Both the position numbers and the translations under genes were made by a program. Source: Parascedosporium putredinis (lineage: Eukaryota; Ascomycota; Sordariomycetes; Microascales; Microascaceae). From it: a stretch of 64,000 nt of DNA. This document shows, piece after piece, positions 12,354-23,899 of this stretch. The notes under the pieces were generated by a model. It saw only the letters and a program-made list of their open reading frames with translations, had not been told where the DNA came from and made no database searches. Where the stretch lies: positions 496,001-560,000 of the forward strand of contig CASHTG010000003.1 of the NCBI GenBank assembly GCA_949357655.1. Reading direction: 5' to 3'. Every line of letters starts with the position of its first letter. The first letter of the stretch is position 1.

Positions 12354-13861
12354 TCAGCGCAACTTTCCTGAAGCGCCCAAGCTGACAGACCACTTCTCCA
12401 GATCCGAGGCAACACCTTCTACCAGCGCATCGTCTATCACGCCGTCCTGCCAGGTGAGGCCGATGGTTACGGTACCGGACTCCTTGCAACCCGCGACACT
12501 GGCGCCCACCCCAGCGCCCGTGACGACGGCGGACTGCGTAAACACGTGGCGCGAAATCCTCGCAGCGACGCCGCTGTCATCACCCCCGCTGATGACGCCG
12601 ACGTTGCTGACCTCCCAGGACGAAGAGCGCGCTTTGCCGTCCAGCTTCTTCGCCCGCTCGTGCCAGTCGGACACCCATCGGAGCAGTCCGACGATGTCGT
12701 CCGCGGGCAGCGTCTCGGCCCTCTTATTGAGCTCGCGCTTCACGCGGCCGGCAACTTCCCAGATCTTGTCCTCGAGAGAGGAGCCTGCATCATCACCGGA
12801 GGTGCCCTCGGACAGGCGGGATCGGAGAGCCGCGACCTCCTCGGGGGTGAAGGAGTGGGTGAAGCTGGTCACGAGGACGGACATGGTCTTGTTCAGGTCC
12901 CAGCCCGGCGCGGACGCGTACGGGCGCAGCGTCATGGGGGTTTGGCTAAGGTACACCTTTTCGTCGGGGAGCTGGCGGATGAAGGAGGTGAACATGAGGG
13001 CGTGGGCTAAGCCGGTGAGGGTGGTGCCGTGCGTCCGGCACAGGGCGACGAGGTTGGACGCCGTCTCGCCGTCTATGGTCACGATGCGGGCGCGGGTCTT
13101 GTACGGTCTCGCGAGGTCGATGGGTGCGCCGCTCCAGTACTTGGGGACGGCGGGGGCGAGGAAGGACGGGCGTATCTCCGACCAGATCGCCTTGAGGATG
13201 TACCGCCAGCTAAGGGTGATGTTGACCGCGTCTTCTTGGCTGGGCGGGAGCGAGGGCGGCTCGGGGTAGCGTAGGGTGGGGAGGGCGTCTGGGATGTCGC
13301 CCGAGGGGATCGGAGTCTTTAACAGGGCGGAAAGTAGTGCGTTTTGAATGATTTTCCCGCTTAGACCGTCGCCGATTGCGTGGTGGTAGGCGAAGACCAC
13401 GTCCACGTGGGGCGCTGCCTCTGGGTTTCCAATGATTGTGATGCTCCACGGGGACCGGTTCACGATGTCCGGCCAGGGTGTGGAGTGTTTTGCCTCGACC
13501 ACTTTCACTAGCACGGCTTCCTCCGGTTCTCCGGGAGAAACTGGCTGCCACTCGAAGTGGTTCCCGAGATCAATGGTCGGGAGATGAGTAAAGGCCGGGT
13601 CATTGGTATGCTCGCCCGCGATTCCCACGCGGAGGAGGGTTGGTCATCGATCACGAGGGGTAGGGCTTGGGCGATCCACGCCCTCCAAGCCTGCGAGCTC
13701 AACGGCTCGGGGGCTTCATACCGACAGGTGATGGCTACGCTATAGTAGAGACCTAGCGAATGACGAGCAGTCGAATATTGCTCCCTGCGTGTAGTGTTAG
13801 CTAATTTTGACCGAAAGCTTTGCCCAATTGGCATCTCCTGTAGTCTCACATCTTGCCGCAT
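12354..13861 (-). CDS. alcohol acetyltransferase-family (AATase/DUF1298) acyltransferase
   Basis: The protein belongs to the fungal alcohol O-acetyltransferase family (PF07247, within the CoA-dependent acyltransferase fold), which transfers an acetyl group from acetyl-CoA to alcohols. It is a single exon of about 502 residues starting at 13861. The N-terminus carries the family-typical EQYSTARHSLGLYYSV segment. The catalytic HxxxDG-type motif is YHHAIGDGLSG at about residues 159-169. A substrate-channel half follows with KYWSGAPI and VTIGLTWQDGVIDD. One frame break falls at about 13630-13642, within a run of C/T-rich codons. Adding one base makes 503 codons and gives the continuous reading DDQPSLRVGI, so I treat it as a sequencing deletion. 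The substrate cannot be read from the sequence; it may act in ester formation or in acetylation of a secondary metabolite. A purine-rich tract upstream (about 13955-13980) could be its promoter leader. Confidence 0.85.
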
Positions 13862-14933
13862 GGGCGTAGCTTCTTGACTGTGTCCTCCATGACTTTCAAT
13901 GGCGTCGGAAGTCGCTATTTTCTGCCTCGAAGATTTGGAGTTTTTCCTTTTGCTAAGAAAAAAAAAAGGGGAGAAAGAAGACTAGAGAAGATCGTCTAAG
14001 CAAGCGCGACTTATACCCGAGAAAAGAGCTGCGTATCCCGTTTCAAGACAAAGAGAGGTTCGATCTTTGAGCAATTTAAGGGGTTCATTCCCATTTAAAC
14101 ATGGAATCAAGTCTATTCGTGCCTCGGTATTCTAAATATACAGTTGAGGTTTAAACTGGTGCCTGAAAGGGCCGTCAGCTTACACCACGGAGATTGAATC
14201 CTACGTTCGAGATGTCCCCACTCATCGCGTTGAACTTGACGTGATCCTTCCCATGGCCCCTTAAGCTTGGCGCAACGGTTGCGAAGCTGCCGAGGTTTTG
14301 CCGTTGTCGTCCGGAATAGGGACATGAAAGTTAGGGGAAAGCACGCCCAGTCATAACAATGGACAAAGGCCCCTAAAGTATCGGGTGGCACTGGCAGTTC
14401 CCATCAGCGCCCTACGCTCAAGCCACTGTGCTCTTCTGGGCGCACTAGTCGGGAACAGTTTGAACTGTCAGGCGGCTGTCGAGCAATAGCACGACGCGAA
14501 ATCTCCCCAAACAATTCCCACCGACGCCCAGCCTCCGCGTCGAGCTTCACCGATTTGGGGAAATTGATGTCCTAATCGTACTCGGTCATTTTCTCTTCTT
14601 CTTTTCTTTTTCTTTTTTTCTTTCCTCTTTTGCTCTCTCCTGCAGAAAAAAACCTAAGCTCTTTTTCTCTCATCTTATTCTTTTCTTAAAACATCTTCCT
14701 TTTTCCTCTTCTTCATCGGAGCTCGAGAGATCATCCCCGACAACCTGCTTAGAGAAGGGGCGTCGAAACAAATCTTACCACCTGTCTCGAGGGTTGCTCG
14801 CCTCCCCGCCATGTCATGACACGAAGCAGATACCCGACGAGAGCCATGCAACTGCCCGACTCGTGACACCCATTTGAATACGTTTATGCCTTGTTGCCAT
14901 CACAAAGCCGAGTAATTCGAGCGGGTTCCCGAA
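13862..14933. other. divergent promoter region
   Basis: The region separates two divergently transcribed genes. Purine-rich sequence near 13955-13980 reads as a pyrimidine-rich leader for the minus-strand acetyltransferase gene. CT-rich sequence at about 14585-14720 reads as a leader for the plus-strand gene at 14934. No coding region was recognised. Confidence 0.5.
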
Positions 14934-17900
14934 ATGGACCAAAACCGTCGGGCGAACATGGATGCGCCCTCCAGTTTACCCAAATCCTCGCGACCTTCCA
15001 ATGCGACCCAGTTTACCGTGAACCGCGATTCTCGACGACCGCTTTTGGAGCCTCCGCAGGTAGAGAAAACAGCAACATACCCAGGGCGTCTACCCCCTCT
15101 GGAGTCCGCAGAGAAAAGACTTCGCCTGCCGCCCCCGCCGCTACCGCAAGCCCCAAAATGGCTTTCGCAAAGCACGCCGCCCTCGCCGGCGCCGCCATAA
15201 TCCGACCCTCAAGCGCCGGCTCAGTGGGCTCCCGGTCGGAGAATAGCAACTTGTCTTCCGCCTCGAAAAACACGCGGATACCTCGTCCCGCTACTGTCGC
15301 GCCTAACTCGACGAATTCCAGGAGGCCCATCACGCTCATGGAGGCGTATAGGCTGGCAGAGGAGGAGGAGGAGCTTCGGGGCGCCCCGTATGGCCCAGAC
15401 GCGTCGCCTAGTCCCGCGCCGCGACCGTGGCGTTCGCGAAACAGCTCCGAAGAGGCCAAAATGAGAAAGCTATTGAATCAGGACCCGCAAGATATCAGGG
15501 GAAGGGAGTCGAAAACGCCCGACGTTGGTCGCAGCAGCATACCCAGGCGGCCTGGCAGCTCACTGTCGGAGAGAAGTAGTCACTCATCCGGCTCTTCCGA
15601 TCGTAGGGTTTCGTCCGACGCGAACAAGGGCAATCTCTCCGCCAAGTCTGGCTTGTTCTCCAAGTCTAAAGTAGGCCCAAACATCGCCAGGACGGGTGAG
15701 GCGCTCGCGCGCAAAGCCAGCAATAGCAGCCTTCGAAGCAGCGGCTCGGTTTCTCCTGCTCCCCGCGCCTACCGTGAACGAAATTCGCTGGGCCGTGAGG
15801 ACAGTGTTCCCAATTTTGATCCCCTCCCAGAAATTCGAGCAGTGTACTCGTACCCCACGCCTGAATACGAGGGCAACGCCTCGTCGCCCAACAAGAGCTA
15901 TGCCTGGCAGCTGGAGAATGACTTTACTGCGGGCGACCTCTCGATTTCGGAGAGCCCGAGAATTAGGGTGGACTCGACGGGGAAACCACGGCGAAGCCGC
16001 AGCTCGAGGAGGCCGCCAAGCTCGACCCCCTCGCCGCAGCCCGTGGAGGCCCGCGAATACTAAGCTCAACGAAATTATGGAGAGGGAGGTTCAGGACGAG
16101 AAGCAACACCCGCATCTGGGGAGCCCTCAACCCCGGCCTTTTACCACGCGGATGGGAGAAATTCAGGCCTTGGAGCGGGAGATTGATAACCTGCTCCCGA
16201 ATAGGTGGGACCGACCCAAGAATACGAAGCTCGACGAAATCAGGGCCCGGGAGAAGGAGATTATGTCGAATAAGTCTGTAGCCGCAAGCAGGTTGGAAGA
16301 GATACGGGAACTAAACTCCCAGCCCCGAGCTAAACCTCAGTTGACACCTCCCCCGTCGTCCCCGAGGTTGGCCAGGAATCTACCGCCTTCTACGATGCGG
16401 CGTCCGCCAATCGCCCCAGTTATGGACTGGGTCAGGGCGAGCAGATCCCCCACACCCCAGTCACTATTTATCGCAAGGGAAGGCAGGATAACATAAGCAA
16501 CACGAAGGCTCCTTCCGTGGAAGATTCGAGCAACAAGGCTTCCACAAACTCGAACCGGGATTCGGACGTGCCACGAGACCGTCAAATTAACGACCTAGCC
16601 ACTCAGGATTCCTCAAGAGAGCTTTTGCAGAGGTTGGCTCATGCAGCAAGCACAAGTCCCGCTGTGGAAACCACTACACCCCCACCACCACCACCACCAA
16701 AGGAGGAGGCATTACCGCGACGAAGGGAGAATGCGAATATTTCGCAACCCTCCAGCAGACCGACGAGGGCAGTTGTCTCACAGCAGGAGAATAGACAGCC
16801 TTCTCCTAACAACCACAACAGCAATAACAATAACACTAAAACCCACCTTTCTACTGAGCAAAGACGGACGCAAAGGATGAGTGACAACAAAGACCTTGAA
16901 AAGAAGCCTTCAGTCGGCTTTGTCGGGGTTCGTCGAGCCTCTTCGTTTGAAGCGACGCAAGAGAAACGCCGGAGTCTGCATTCTGACGGTGATCCTACAG
17001 AGCGTATTGAGCGTGAAATGCTTCTCTTTGCACCAGCCGATAACCATTCTGAGAGAGGCTCCATCTACATTCCATCCCCGCCCTCAGCTCGGACGAGGAT
17101 GAACCTAAAGACGATGGCGCCGCCGATGAAACTCCGCGGCCTAAGAGGCAGCAGGATATACTGGCCATGCCCACTCCTCGCATTATCGGCGCCTACGTTG
17201 GAACCCCGGCCACTATTAAAGTCGGGCGAGTCGAGGACGACAAGCCAACCAGACCCCCGTTGAGACTAAACCCCAGAGAGCCGAGCCGATCAACCGGAGA
17301 CGAGGAGACAGCCAGAGCGGTGGGGGCTCTGATTCGGAGCTGCGCAAGCCAAAGAACCGCGCAAGCTCTCGTCCTCGCCGTCGTGCAAAGTCTCTTTCCA
17401 AGAACCGCCTGCCCCTCATCAACTCTGCAAATCCACCCACCGTCAAGGATGACTTGTACGAACTACAGCGCTCGCACAACATTGAAGACTCCACCCTCGA
17501 CGACTTTGGTGACCTTCTCAACAATGACCGACTCGCCGATTCCCCGAACTCGACCAGATCCTGGAGGACCTCAAGGATAAGCTCCTCGAAGAGGTGACCA
17601 AGGACCAGGAGAAGAAGCGGCCGGGCAGGTCTAGCAAGGAGAGGACGCCGGATGGCGGGAGTGACTTGGAGGCTCTGAACCGCATGACCAAATCCGTCAC
17701 CTCGAGTCTCCGCGACCTCCACGCTGTCAAACGGGGCATCGACCGGCTATCTGACCAAGTCAACCTTCCCGATCTCAACCCTGCGGATCAAGGCGCGGAA
17801 CCCACCGCTAAGCCCGTTGCTCCCGCTGGGTCTGACGCTATCGACGAGAAGACATTAGCAAAGGCCACCGAACTCCTCAAAGCCGAGCTTCTCAAATCTG

Positions 17901-18477
17901 GTCCCTTCCCGCCCGCCGTATCCAATCCTGACCAAGCTGCCGTCGTCCACTATCCCCAGCTCTACACTAATAGGCCTTTCCGGTTGACGCTCCTCGGGCT
18001 CGTCACCGGCCTGTTCACCCTCTGGTGTGTAGCGGAATCCGCCATGTGCGCCCAATACTGCCGCCCCGCCATCTGCTCGGAGCCGCCTTGCGTCTGGTCA
18101 CCCGACGACCCGACGTGGGGCGTCGCGATCCCAAGAAGCTCGACCAGTGGGCCATTGGCGGCCGCGGCCGGGTTCTCGCCAGCCGCCTGGCGGATGAGTG
18201 GGACGACCTTGTCGCCGATGCCTCGGACCTCCTCCACGGCGTCGACATCCGCACCACCAACCCGGACGAGCTAGACTTCCGGGATCGCCGTCAGTACCGC
18301 CGTCGTATGCGCAAGAAGGGCTTGCTCAAACAGCGGGCGGAGTCGCCGGCGCACAAGGAAAAGTGGGATGCGTGGCACGCGGCGCGGATCGCGACGGAGA
18401 GGGCCAGCGCGGCGCGCGAAATGGGATATGACGTGTACGACGAGAGCGAAAGCATGGGCGACGACGCTAAAGGATAG
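14934..18477 (+). CDS. large low-complexity single-span membrane protein, unknown function
   Basis: I recognise no named family. The reconstructed protein is about 1183 residues. The N-terminal two-thirds are Ser/Pro/Arg-rich and look disordered. They contain ITLMEAYRLAEEEEEL at about residue 135 and repeated charged motifs such as NTKLNEIMERE, NTKLDEIRAREKE and RLEEIRELNS at about 380-460. A heptad-rich stretch near 860-950 (ELDQILEDLKDKLLEEV, then SSLRDLHAVKRGIDRL) suggests a coiled coil. One hydrophobic span follows at about 1015-1037 (LTLLGLVTGLFTLWCVAESA). Directly after it comes a cysteine motif, CAQYCRPAICSEPPCVW, then a 120-residue tail with DPTWGVAIP and a basic RRQYRRRMRKKG. The frame breaks eight times, near 15057, 15980, 16050, 16352, 17077, 17256, 17543 and 18131. 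Adding one base at each gives exactly 1184 codons without introns. The span plus Cys-rich tail resembles a conserved terminal domain and could anchor the coiled coil at the ER or nuclear envelope. Confidence 0.75.
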
Positions 18478-19628
18478 GAGCATACGTGGGCGTTGGTCAT
18501 TTTGCCTTTTCTTCTCCTCTCTCTTCTCTCTCTTCTCCCCGCCTCGAAGTGCCTGCGCACTGGTCGTGGACTCGTCTGCCTTGCCTTGCCTGCCTTTTCT
18601 TTTCTCAGCTTCTATATATATATTCATTCCTCATAGCTGTTTAAATGTAAGCCAAGATGGACATTAAAAAGGGATGCGTGGCGTTGGGGGAAAGGATGAA
18701 ACCAACAAAAAAGTGCCGGTGTTTTTCTTTCTTTTTTCTTTCTTCTTTCGATTTTTTCCTAGTCAGAAAGGGGTTATCATCTGGAGTCATGGATAGGGCA
18801 TTAGTTGATACTTTTTAACATTGAAGTCTTCTTTCTCTCCTTCGATTCTTCGATGTATCAGCTCATATGTACCATCACTCGTCGAAGAGTAACGCCGCCT
18901 CGAAGGGAGTTGAACGCTAGCATATGGAGAGCCTACTAGCGGCCCTAATCAAAGCCCTCTTCTTTCTATTTGTTTGAACATTATCAACCCGATTCCTTTT
19001 TCCAACTCACTGTGTTCATTTTAAACTCACCCGCGAAGATCCCGACTCCCAAACTTTGGCTATGCGGCCGGGACCGTTCAAGGCAAGTAAGCATAGCTCC
19101 AAGACATTTAGATCGTCAGGCCATCTACGTAGGGAAGGACAAAGAAGAAGGCTTCCCAGCACGTTCATGACATCCCGTATACCGTCTATTTTATTTGTAT
19201 TTTCTATCAAAAGACAACGGTACTTTACCGGACACAGCCGGCGGCCTTGCACCAACTTTTTCTCCGCGTCTAGTGTAAAAGTCCAGGGCATCTTCCCAAA
19301 TAACATCACGAGGCTAGTGATGGCGGCGCCGGCCGCCCAGCATCCCCGAGATTGGCGACGGCGGCAAGCAACCTAGGGAAACAAAACAACCCCTTTTTTT
19401 CTTTTGTCCCTTCCTAAAAACATACTTTTCCACGTTTTGCCCATTGCTCGTTGTAATGCGTAAGAAAAGAGAAAGGGAAGAGTGGGTTCTCGCAGATAGA
19501 GCAGGACGTGATGGTATCTCTGCCCACCACTCGCGAAACATGGCTTGGCGAAGGGCTAGCTTGGGGGATTTTTCCCTTTCGTCACTAAGTCCTTGCACAT
19601 GCCATTCCGCGTTCTACGTGGTCTGGAC
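18478..19628. other. convergent intergenic region
   Basis: Both flanking genes end here. T/C-rich tracts lie at about 18500-18600 and 18720-18760, with a short TA repeat near 18612. These look like 3' UTR and terminator sequence. No gene or RNA was recognised. Confidence 0.5.
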
Positions 19629-21708
19629 TTAACCGATGACCTTCTCGATGCACTCGATTCTATGGTGGAATTTTCCCTGTCAGTACGCTACTATGCTTGT
19701 AGATAGAGAGGAAATTGAGTCGGGGTGCGACTAACCCGTGGTTGTCCCTGAGCTCATCCATCAAAGGCTTAATGAGGCTCGCGTAGACGGGAGCGAGGAC
19801 ACCCTCTCGGAGATGGTGCCGTTGAGGACCTGCTTCACGGCTGTTTCCGGGGATAACGAGTTAGTTGAATGTAAAGGGGGACGGACACTCGGAGGACTAG
19901 GCCGCCAAAGTGGGCAGTCAGGCGGTGATAGGCCCTTGGGGCAACAAAAGGGAGGAGGGGCAGGATGCGGGGTGGGGGTGGGGGATGACTTGCCAACACC
20001 GCAGGGAACGCCGACCAGCTTGGCCATGGCGGAGTAGCCGCCGGAGCCGATGGGAGCGCCGTATTCGCAGAGAGTGGAAGTGATGGTGTTCTTGCTGCCA
20101 TCCTTGTTCTGGACCTCGAAAAGGTGCTGGAGGAACTGTGGTACCAGACACGGTTAGCGTCAATTTCGAAAAAAGGCCAGAGAGTACCCAGCCTCGTGTT
20201 AGACAAGGCGGATAGGTCTAGACGTACGACAAGGTCACGCTCGCCGTCCTCATAAGCCATCTTCTGCTCGAGAGAAGCGCAGAGGGTGTCCAGGGCGTTG
20301 CCCCTGGGGGTGATTTGGGCATCCGAGAAGATGCCGACTAAAACGCAGCGAAACTCGTTAGCGACTGACCGAGGCCGATTATAATCCCCCTCGACGCCGA
20401 GGATACAATTACTTACGCCACTTGAGACCGGAGATCAACGAGTTCCTCTCGTAGTCGTCCTTGAACGAGGTCTTGGACTCGACGGCAGCCAAGAGGTCGG
20501 CCTCGCTGGAGGAGCTGGCGCCAATGAGCTGCTTGGTGGCGTCCTTCCAGGCAGTAGGCTCCTTGAAGTGGGGCTGCTCGTCGTCGCGGAGGAAACCGAG
20601 GTCGACGAGGACCTTGATGAACTGGGGGAAACCGTTGTAGCGGAGGGTGCCGCGGACGACGGTCTGCGCCTCGGGGATGTTGTAGCTGGAGGGAGGAGGA
20701 AAAGTTAGTGCTCGCTCGCTCATGGACCGCGCATCGGGGGAGTATCCTTACCGCTCACGGTAGCCGGTGCTATCACGGTTTCCGTAGGCGACGAAGTTGA
20801 AGCCGAGGAAACCGGTGTGGTAGGGCTTGGCGGTGGCCATGAGGTCAACACCGTTGATGTCGACCAGGTTGCCGTCCTCGAAGTACCTGGCGTTGTTCTT
20901 CAGGGCGAGGAGGACACCGCGGCTGCTCCAGCTGAACTTGTAGCCTGTGAGTTATCGTTAGTAGGCGTGTGCGAGAAGAGGTCGATTGGTCGAAGTCTAG
21001 TTACCGAGGGGTTGTTGGAGTCTAGCACGCAGGGATGAGTTAGCAAGAAACGTCGCGGGAGGCCATGGTCGCAGGTGATAGAAACATACTCTCGGGGGCG
21101 GGCAGGCCACCGCAGAAGCTCTTGAAGGAGAGGATGGAGCCGCCCTCCTTGTGGACGCGGTCAATCACGTCGACGGCATAGAGGTGGTCGATACTGCAGA
21201 AGGGGAGGGGAGTTAGTGGTGCGGAGAGGGTTCAAAGGACGACGGAGTCCAACATACCCAGGGTCAAGCTAGGAAAGAGAATCATGTTAGCAAGGCTGGG
21301 GAATGACCAAGGGGTTTTCCTGAACCAGGGCTGCAACTTACGCCAATCTCGTTCATGACAGTGATGCCGGCAGCCTTGGCCTGCTCATGGAGCTCCTCCA
21401 TGGCGGGAGAGACATAGGAGGTGGTGACGACATGCTTCTTGGCCTTGATGGCGGCCTTAATGACGGCGGCGTGATGGGTGTAGGGGATGAGAGATGGTAA
21501 CGTCGTGCTGGGCAACGGCGTTCTCGAGAGCAGCGGTGTCGCTCACGTCGAGGCTGACGGCAGTGGTGTTGGGGAAGCCGCCGGCGAGGGCCTGGGCCGA
21601 GGCTAGGGTGCGGCAGGCGACGGTGACGTGCACGCCAATCTTGGCGAGGAACTCGACCGTGGGCGTGGCGACGAAGCCGGAGCCGAGGAGGAGGGCGGAT
21701 TGGGACAT
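19629..21708 (-). CDS. LYS9: saccharopine dehydrogenase (NADP+, L-glutamate-forming), saccharopine reductase
   Basis: The enzyme (EC 1.5.1.10) condenses alpha-aminoadipate semialdehyde with glutamate to form saccharopine in the fungal alpha-aminoadipate lysine pathway. An N-terminal Rossmann motif, LLLGSGFVATPTVEFLAK, is followed by SLIPYTHHAAVIKAAI, LDPGIDHLYAVD, the SFCGGLPAPE substrate loop, KFSWSSRGVLLALKN and a C-terminal PRGNALDTLCASLEQKMAYE. There are ten exons: 21708-21342, 21268-21258, 21193-21090, 21021-21005, 20944-20753, 20685-20417, 20337-20228, 20135-19994, 19840-19736 and 19659-19629. Two are micro-exons of 11 and 17 bases. The intron after 19994 has a GC donor (GCAAGT). Four frame breaks occur: two bases missing near 21490 in a TC repeat, and one each near 21008, 20760 and 19803. 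With them allowed for, the model is exactly 451 codons, the usual family size. Confidence 0.93.
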
Positions 21709-23899
21709 TGTGGTGATGGTTCTGGTCTGTCTAATGCCTTTGTAGTGTGTGATAAGGAAAGTGTTTGTTTGGGTTTGTCTGTTTTTGGGTCCTTTCGCGG
21801 GGGAAGAGGAGGGTTGTCTTGGTCCGTTGCAAGGAACAAAAAGAGCTGGTTGTAAGTAAACACCGATCCCGGCTAAGGCGAGGAGGGGCACTTTCTAATT
21901 TTTTTCTATACCTCGAGACCGAGATGACGCCTCAATTCAAAGACTCACCCGGCCAGAAAAAGTCGGGTCTCTGTGCGTGTGCCCCGCGTTGCTGGACCCC
22001 GCAATGGCAACACCGGACTCGGATCTTCAAGACTTGATGTACCACTTACACCCCCAAGTGTGGGTGAGGCCCAGCCGCAAGTAGTACCTACGACTTGGTT
22101 GTCGCATGGAAAGCTTTCGAGGGGCCCTTTTCAACCGTGAGAGATCGGGAGAGCTCAATACAATTGGATTTCTTATTTCAAGTGCTGTGCTTTTTTCTCA
22201 TGTTCTTTGGACCCTCCTGGCTCTTACAACCTCTTCCGCTCTGAGTTTGCCTATGGCGGGGTTGAGAGGGCATGGGGGATTTCTGATTTCTCCCCCAAAG
22301 AGACAAGGTGCGAGCAACCGCTTGTCTAGCAACGAGTAAAAGAATATTGGATAGACTGAAGCTCCTGCCCTCGGCGACGTTTGTACTGGCCCATGTTCTT
22401 CGTCCTCGCAGATCCCATCCACTCTTTCTAACATTTATAGTGGGCATGCCTTGACTTGACTCCACACCCAAGAAATCGCGCGATCTTGGCCACCCACGAA
22501 CCTGGAGGGTAGTGGAAAAGGGTGTACTTGGAGCATCCAATGATACGGGTTTCATTATCTCCCAGCGTCTGCGCGCTTGCCCCTTTCAGGCCGAAATTGA
22601 GCTCCGTTCCGTCTCGCCGTCCGCCAACTTTCCATTGGAGCTCCCACTTTCGCAGTTCATCCCTCCTATCATGACTAATGGGGTATGGCTTGGATTCATC
22701 TTTTCCCCAAGATGGGCCAGTGATCCTTTCGCCGGAGGGCTCGGCCAATGTTGAGCACTGTGCAATTCGTCAATGGTAAGATCTGGATGTATACAATTGA
22801 ATTGATCTCTTTGATGCCCGCTCCAGAGTCCTTCCAGCCGGAATGTTGAGCGATGACTGAAACACTGCTTTTCAGCATCAAGCGTCCACTTCTTTGTCTT
22901 TTCGTCAACCCAGTCCTACGAGACGGCAGCCAGGCCCAAGCACGTAGATTGTTCTAGGCGGATCATCGCATTGGGGGTACGACTTGGTACTACTTAGCCG
23001 AGAACAAGGGTCGACCGTCCCCAGGTTGCGGCGTTGGGAGACGATACCCGCGCTGGAAACTCTTCAGGAATTGCAGCTGGGAATTTCCTCTTGAAGGGTT
23101 TCCTGCGATGATGCAGATTTTATCGAGAGTACGAGCATAGAGTCTCAGTTCTGTTTATCGTCGAGCAATAAGCACCCCTGCAAGGTTCTTTTGGGGCCTG
23201 GCCTGCACTGCACTGCATCCTGGAGCAATCGTGATGGAAGGAGCCCCTGAAAGCCGGTTGCGTTGATGGATCCATTAAATCTGATCATTCCCGGCTCCAT
23301 TCTTGAAATGACTAAGCACCGCCAAGCCGCCAAGATGGACATTTGGTGTCGTGTTGCGCTGCCTCTCCTGGCCTCTCGACCCCTACTACCCCAGAAGGAG
23401 ATTGTATTGCCTCGTAAGCTGAGCGTCCGCACCAGATTCCCCATTTGTCGATTTGCCAAAAACCATGGGCGAAAGCAGTCGGTGATACTCTTCTTCGATC
23501 ACCTTCGCTTCTTCTGCATAGAGATTTACTGCCCCCGTCCATGTCTGGCTCGCAAATAGTCGACAGGCTCAGAGAGCGTCATCCGGCTTCGTGGTAGTGT
23601 CCTATACCTGACGTTTGTGCGTGGTGTTTCGCTTGTCGTTTCCAGTCCACGTACAACCACAACGACACTCCTTTTCTTGACTTCCTTCTTCTTTTTCGTT
23701 ACCTTTACCATTTTTTTCTCCTCTTGCATTTAATCTCCAGTCCTTCGTTTTTCGACAGCCCTTTCCTCTCGAATTTTACGATATCCTTATCATTTCACCC
23801 ACCCTTAATCCTCATCGTCTCAACTTTTCGAACCGGTACATAACCCTGAATGCGCGAGCCCACGAGCCTCCCGACGAAACCGAACCTCTTCCCGACGCC
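21709..23899. other. divergent promoter region of 2.2 kb
   Basis: It separates the LYS9 start from the start of the transferrin-receptor-like gene. A CT-rich leader occurs at about 23640-23770 next to the plus-strand gene. No gene, repeat family or RNA was recognised; open frames are short and lack motifs. Confidence 0.5.
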
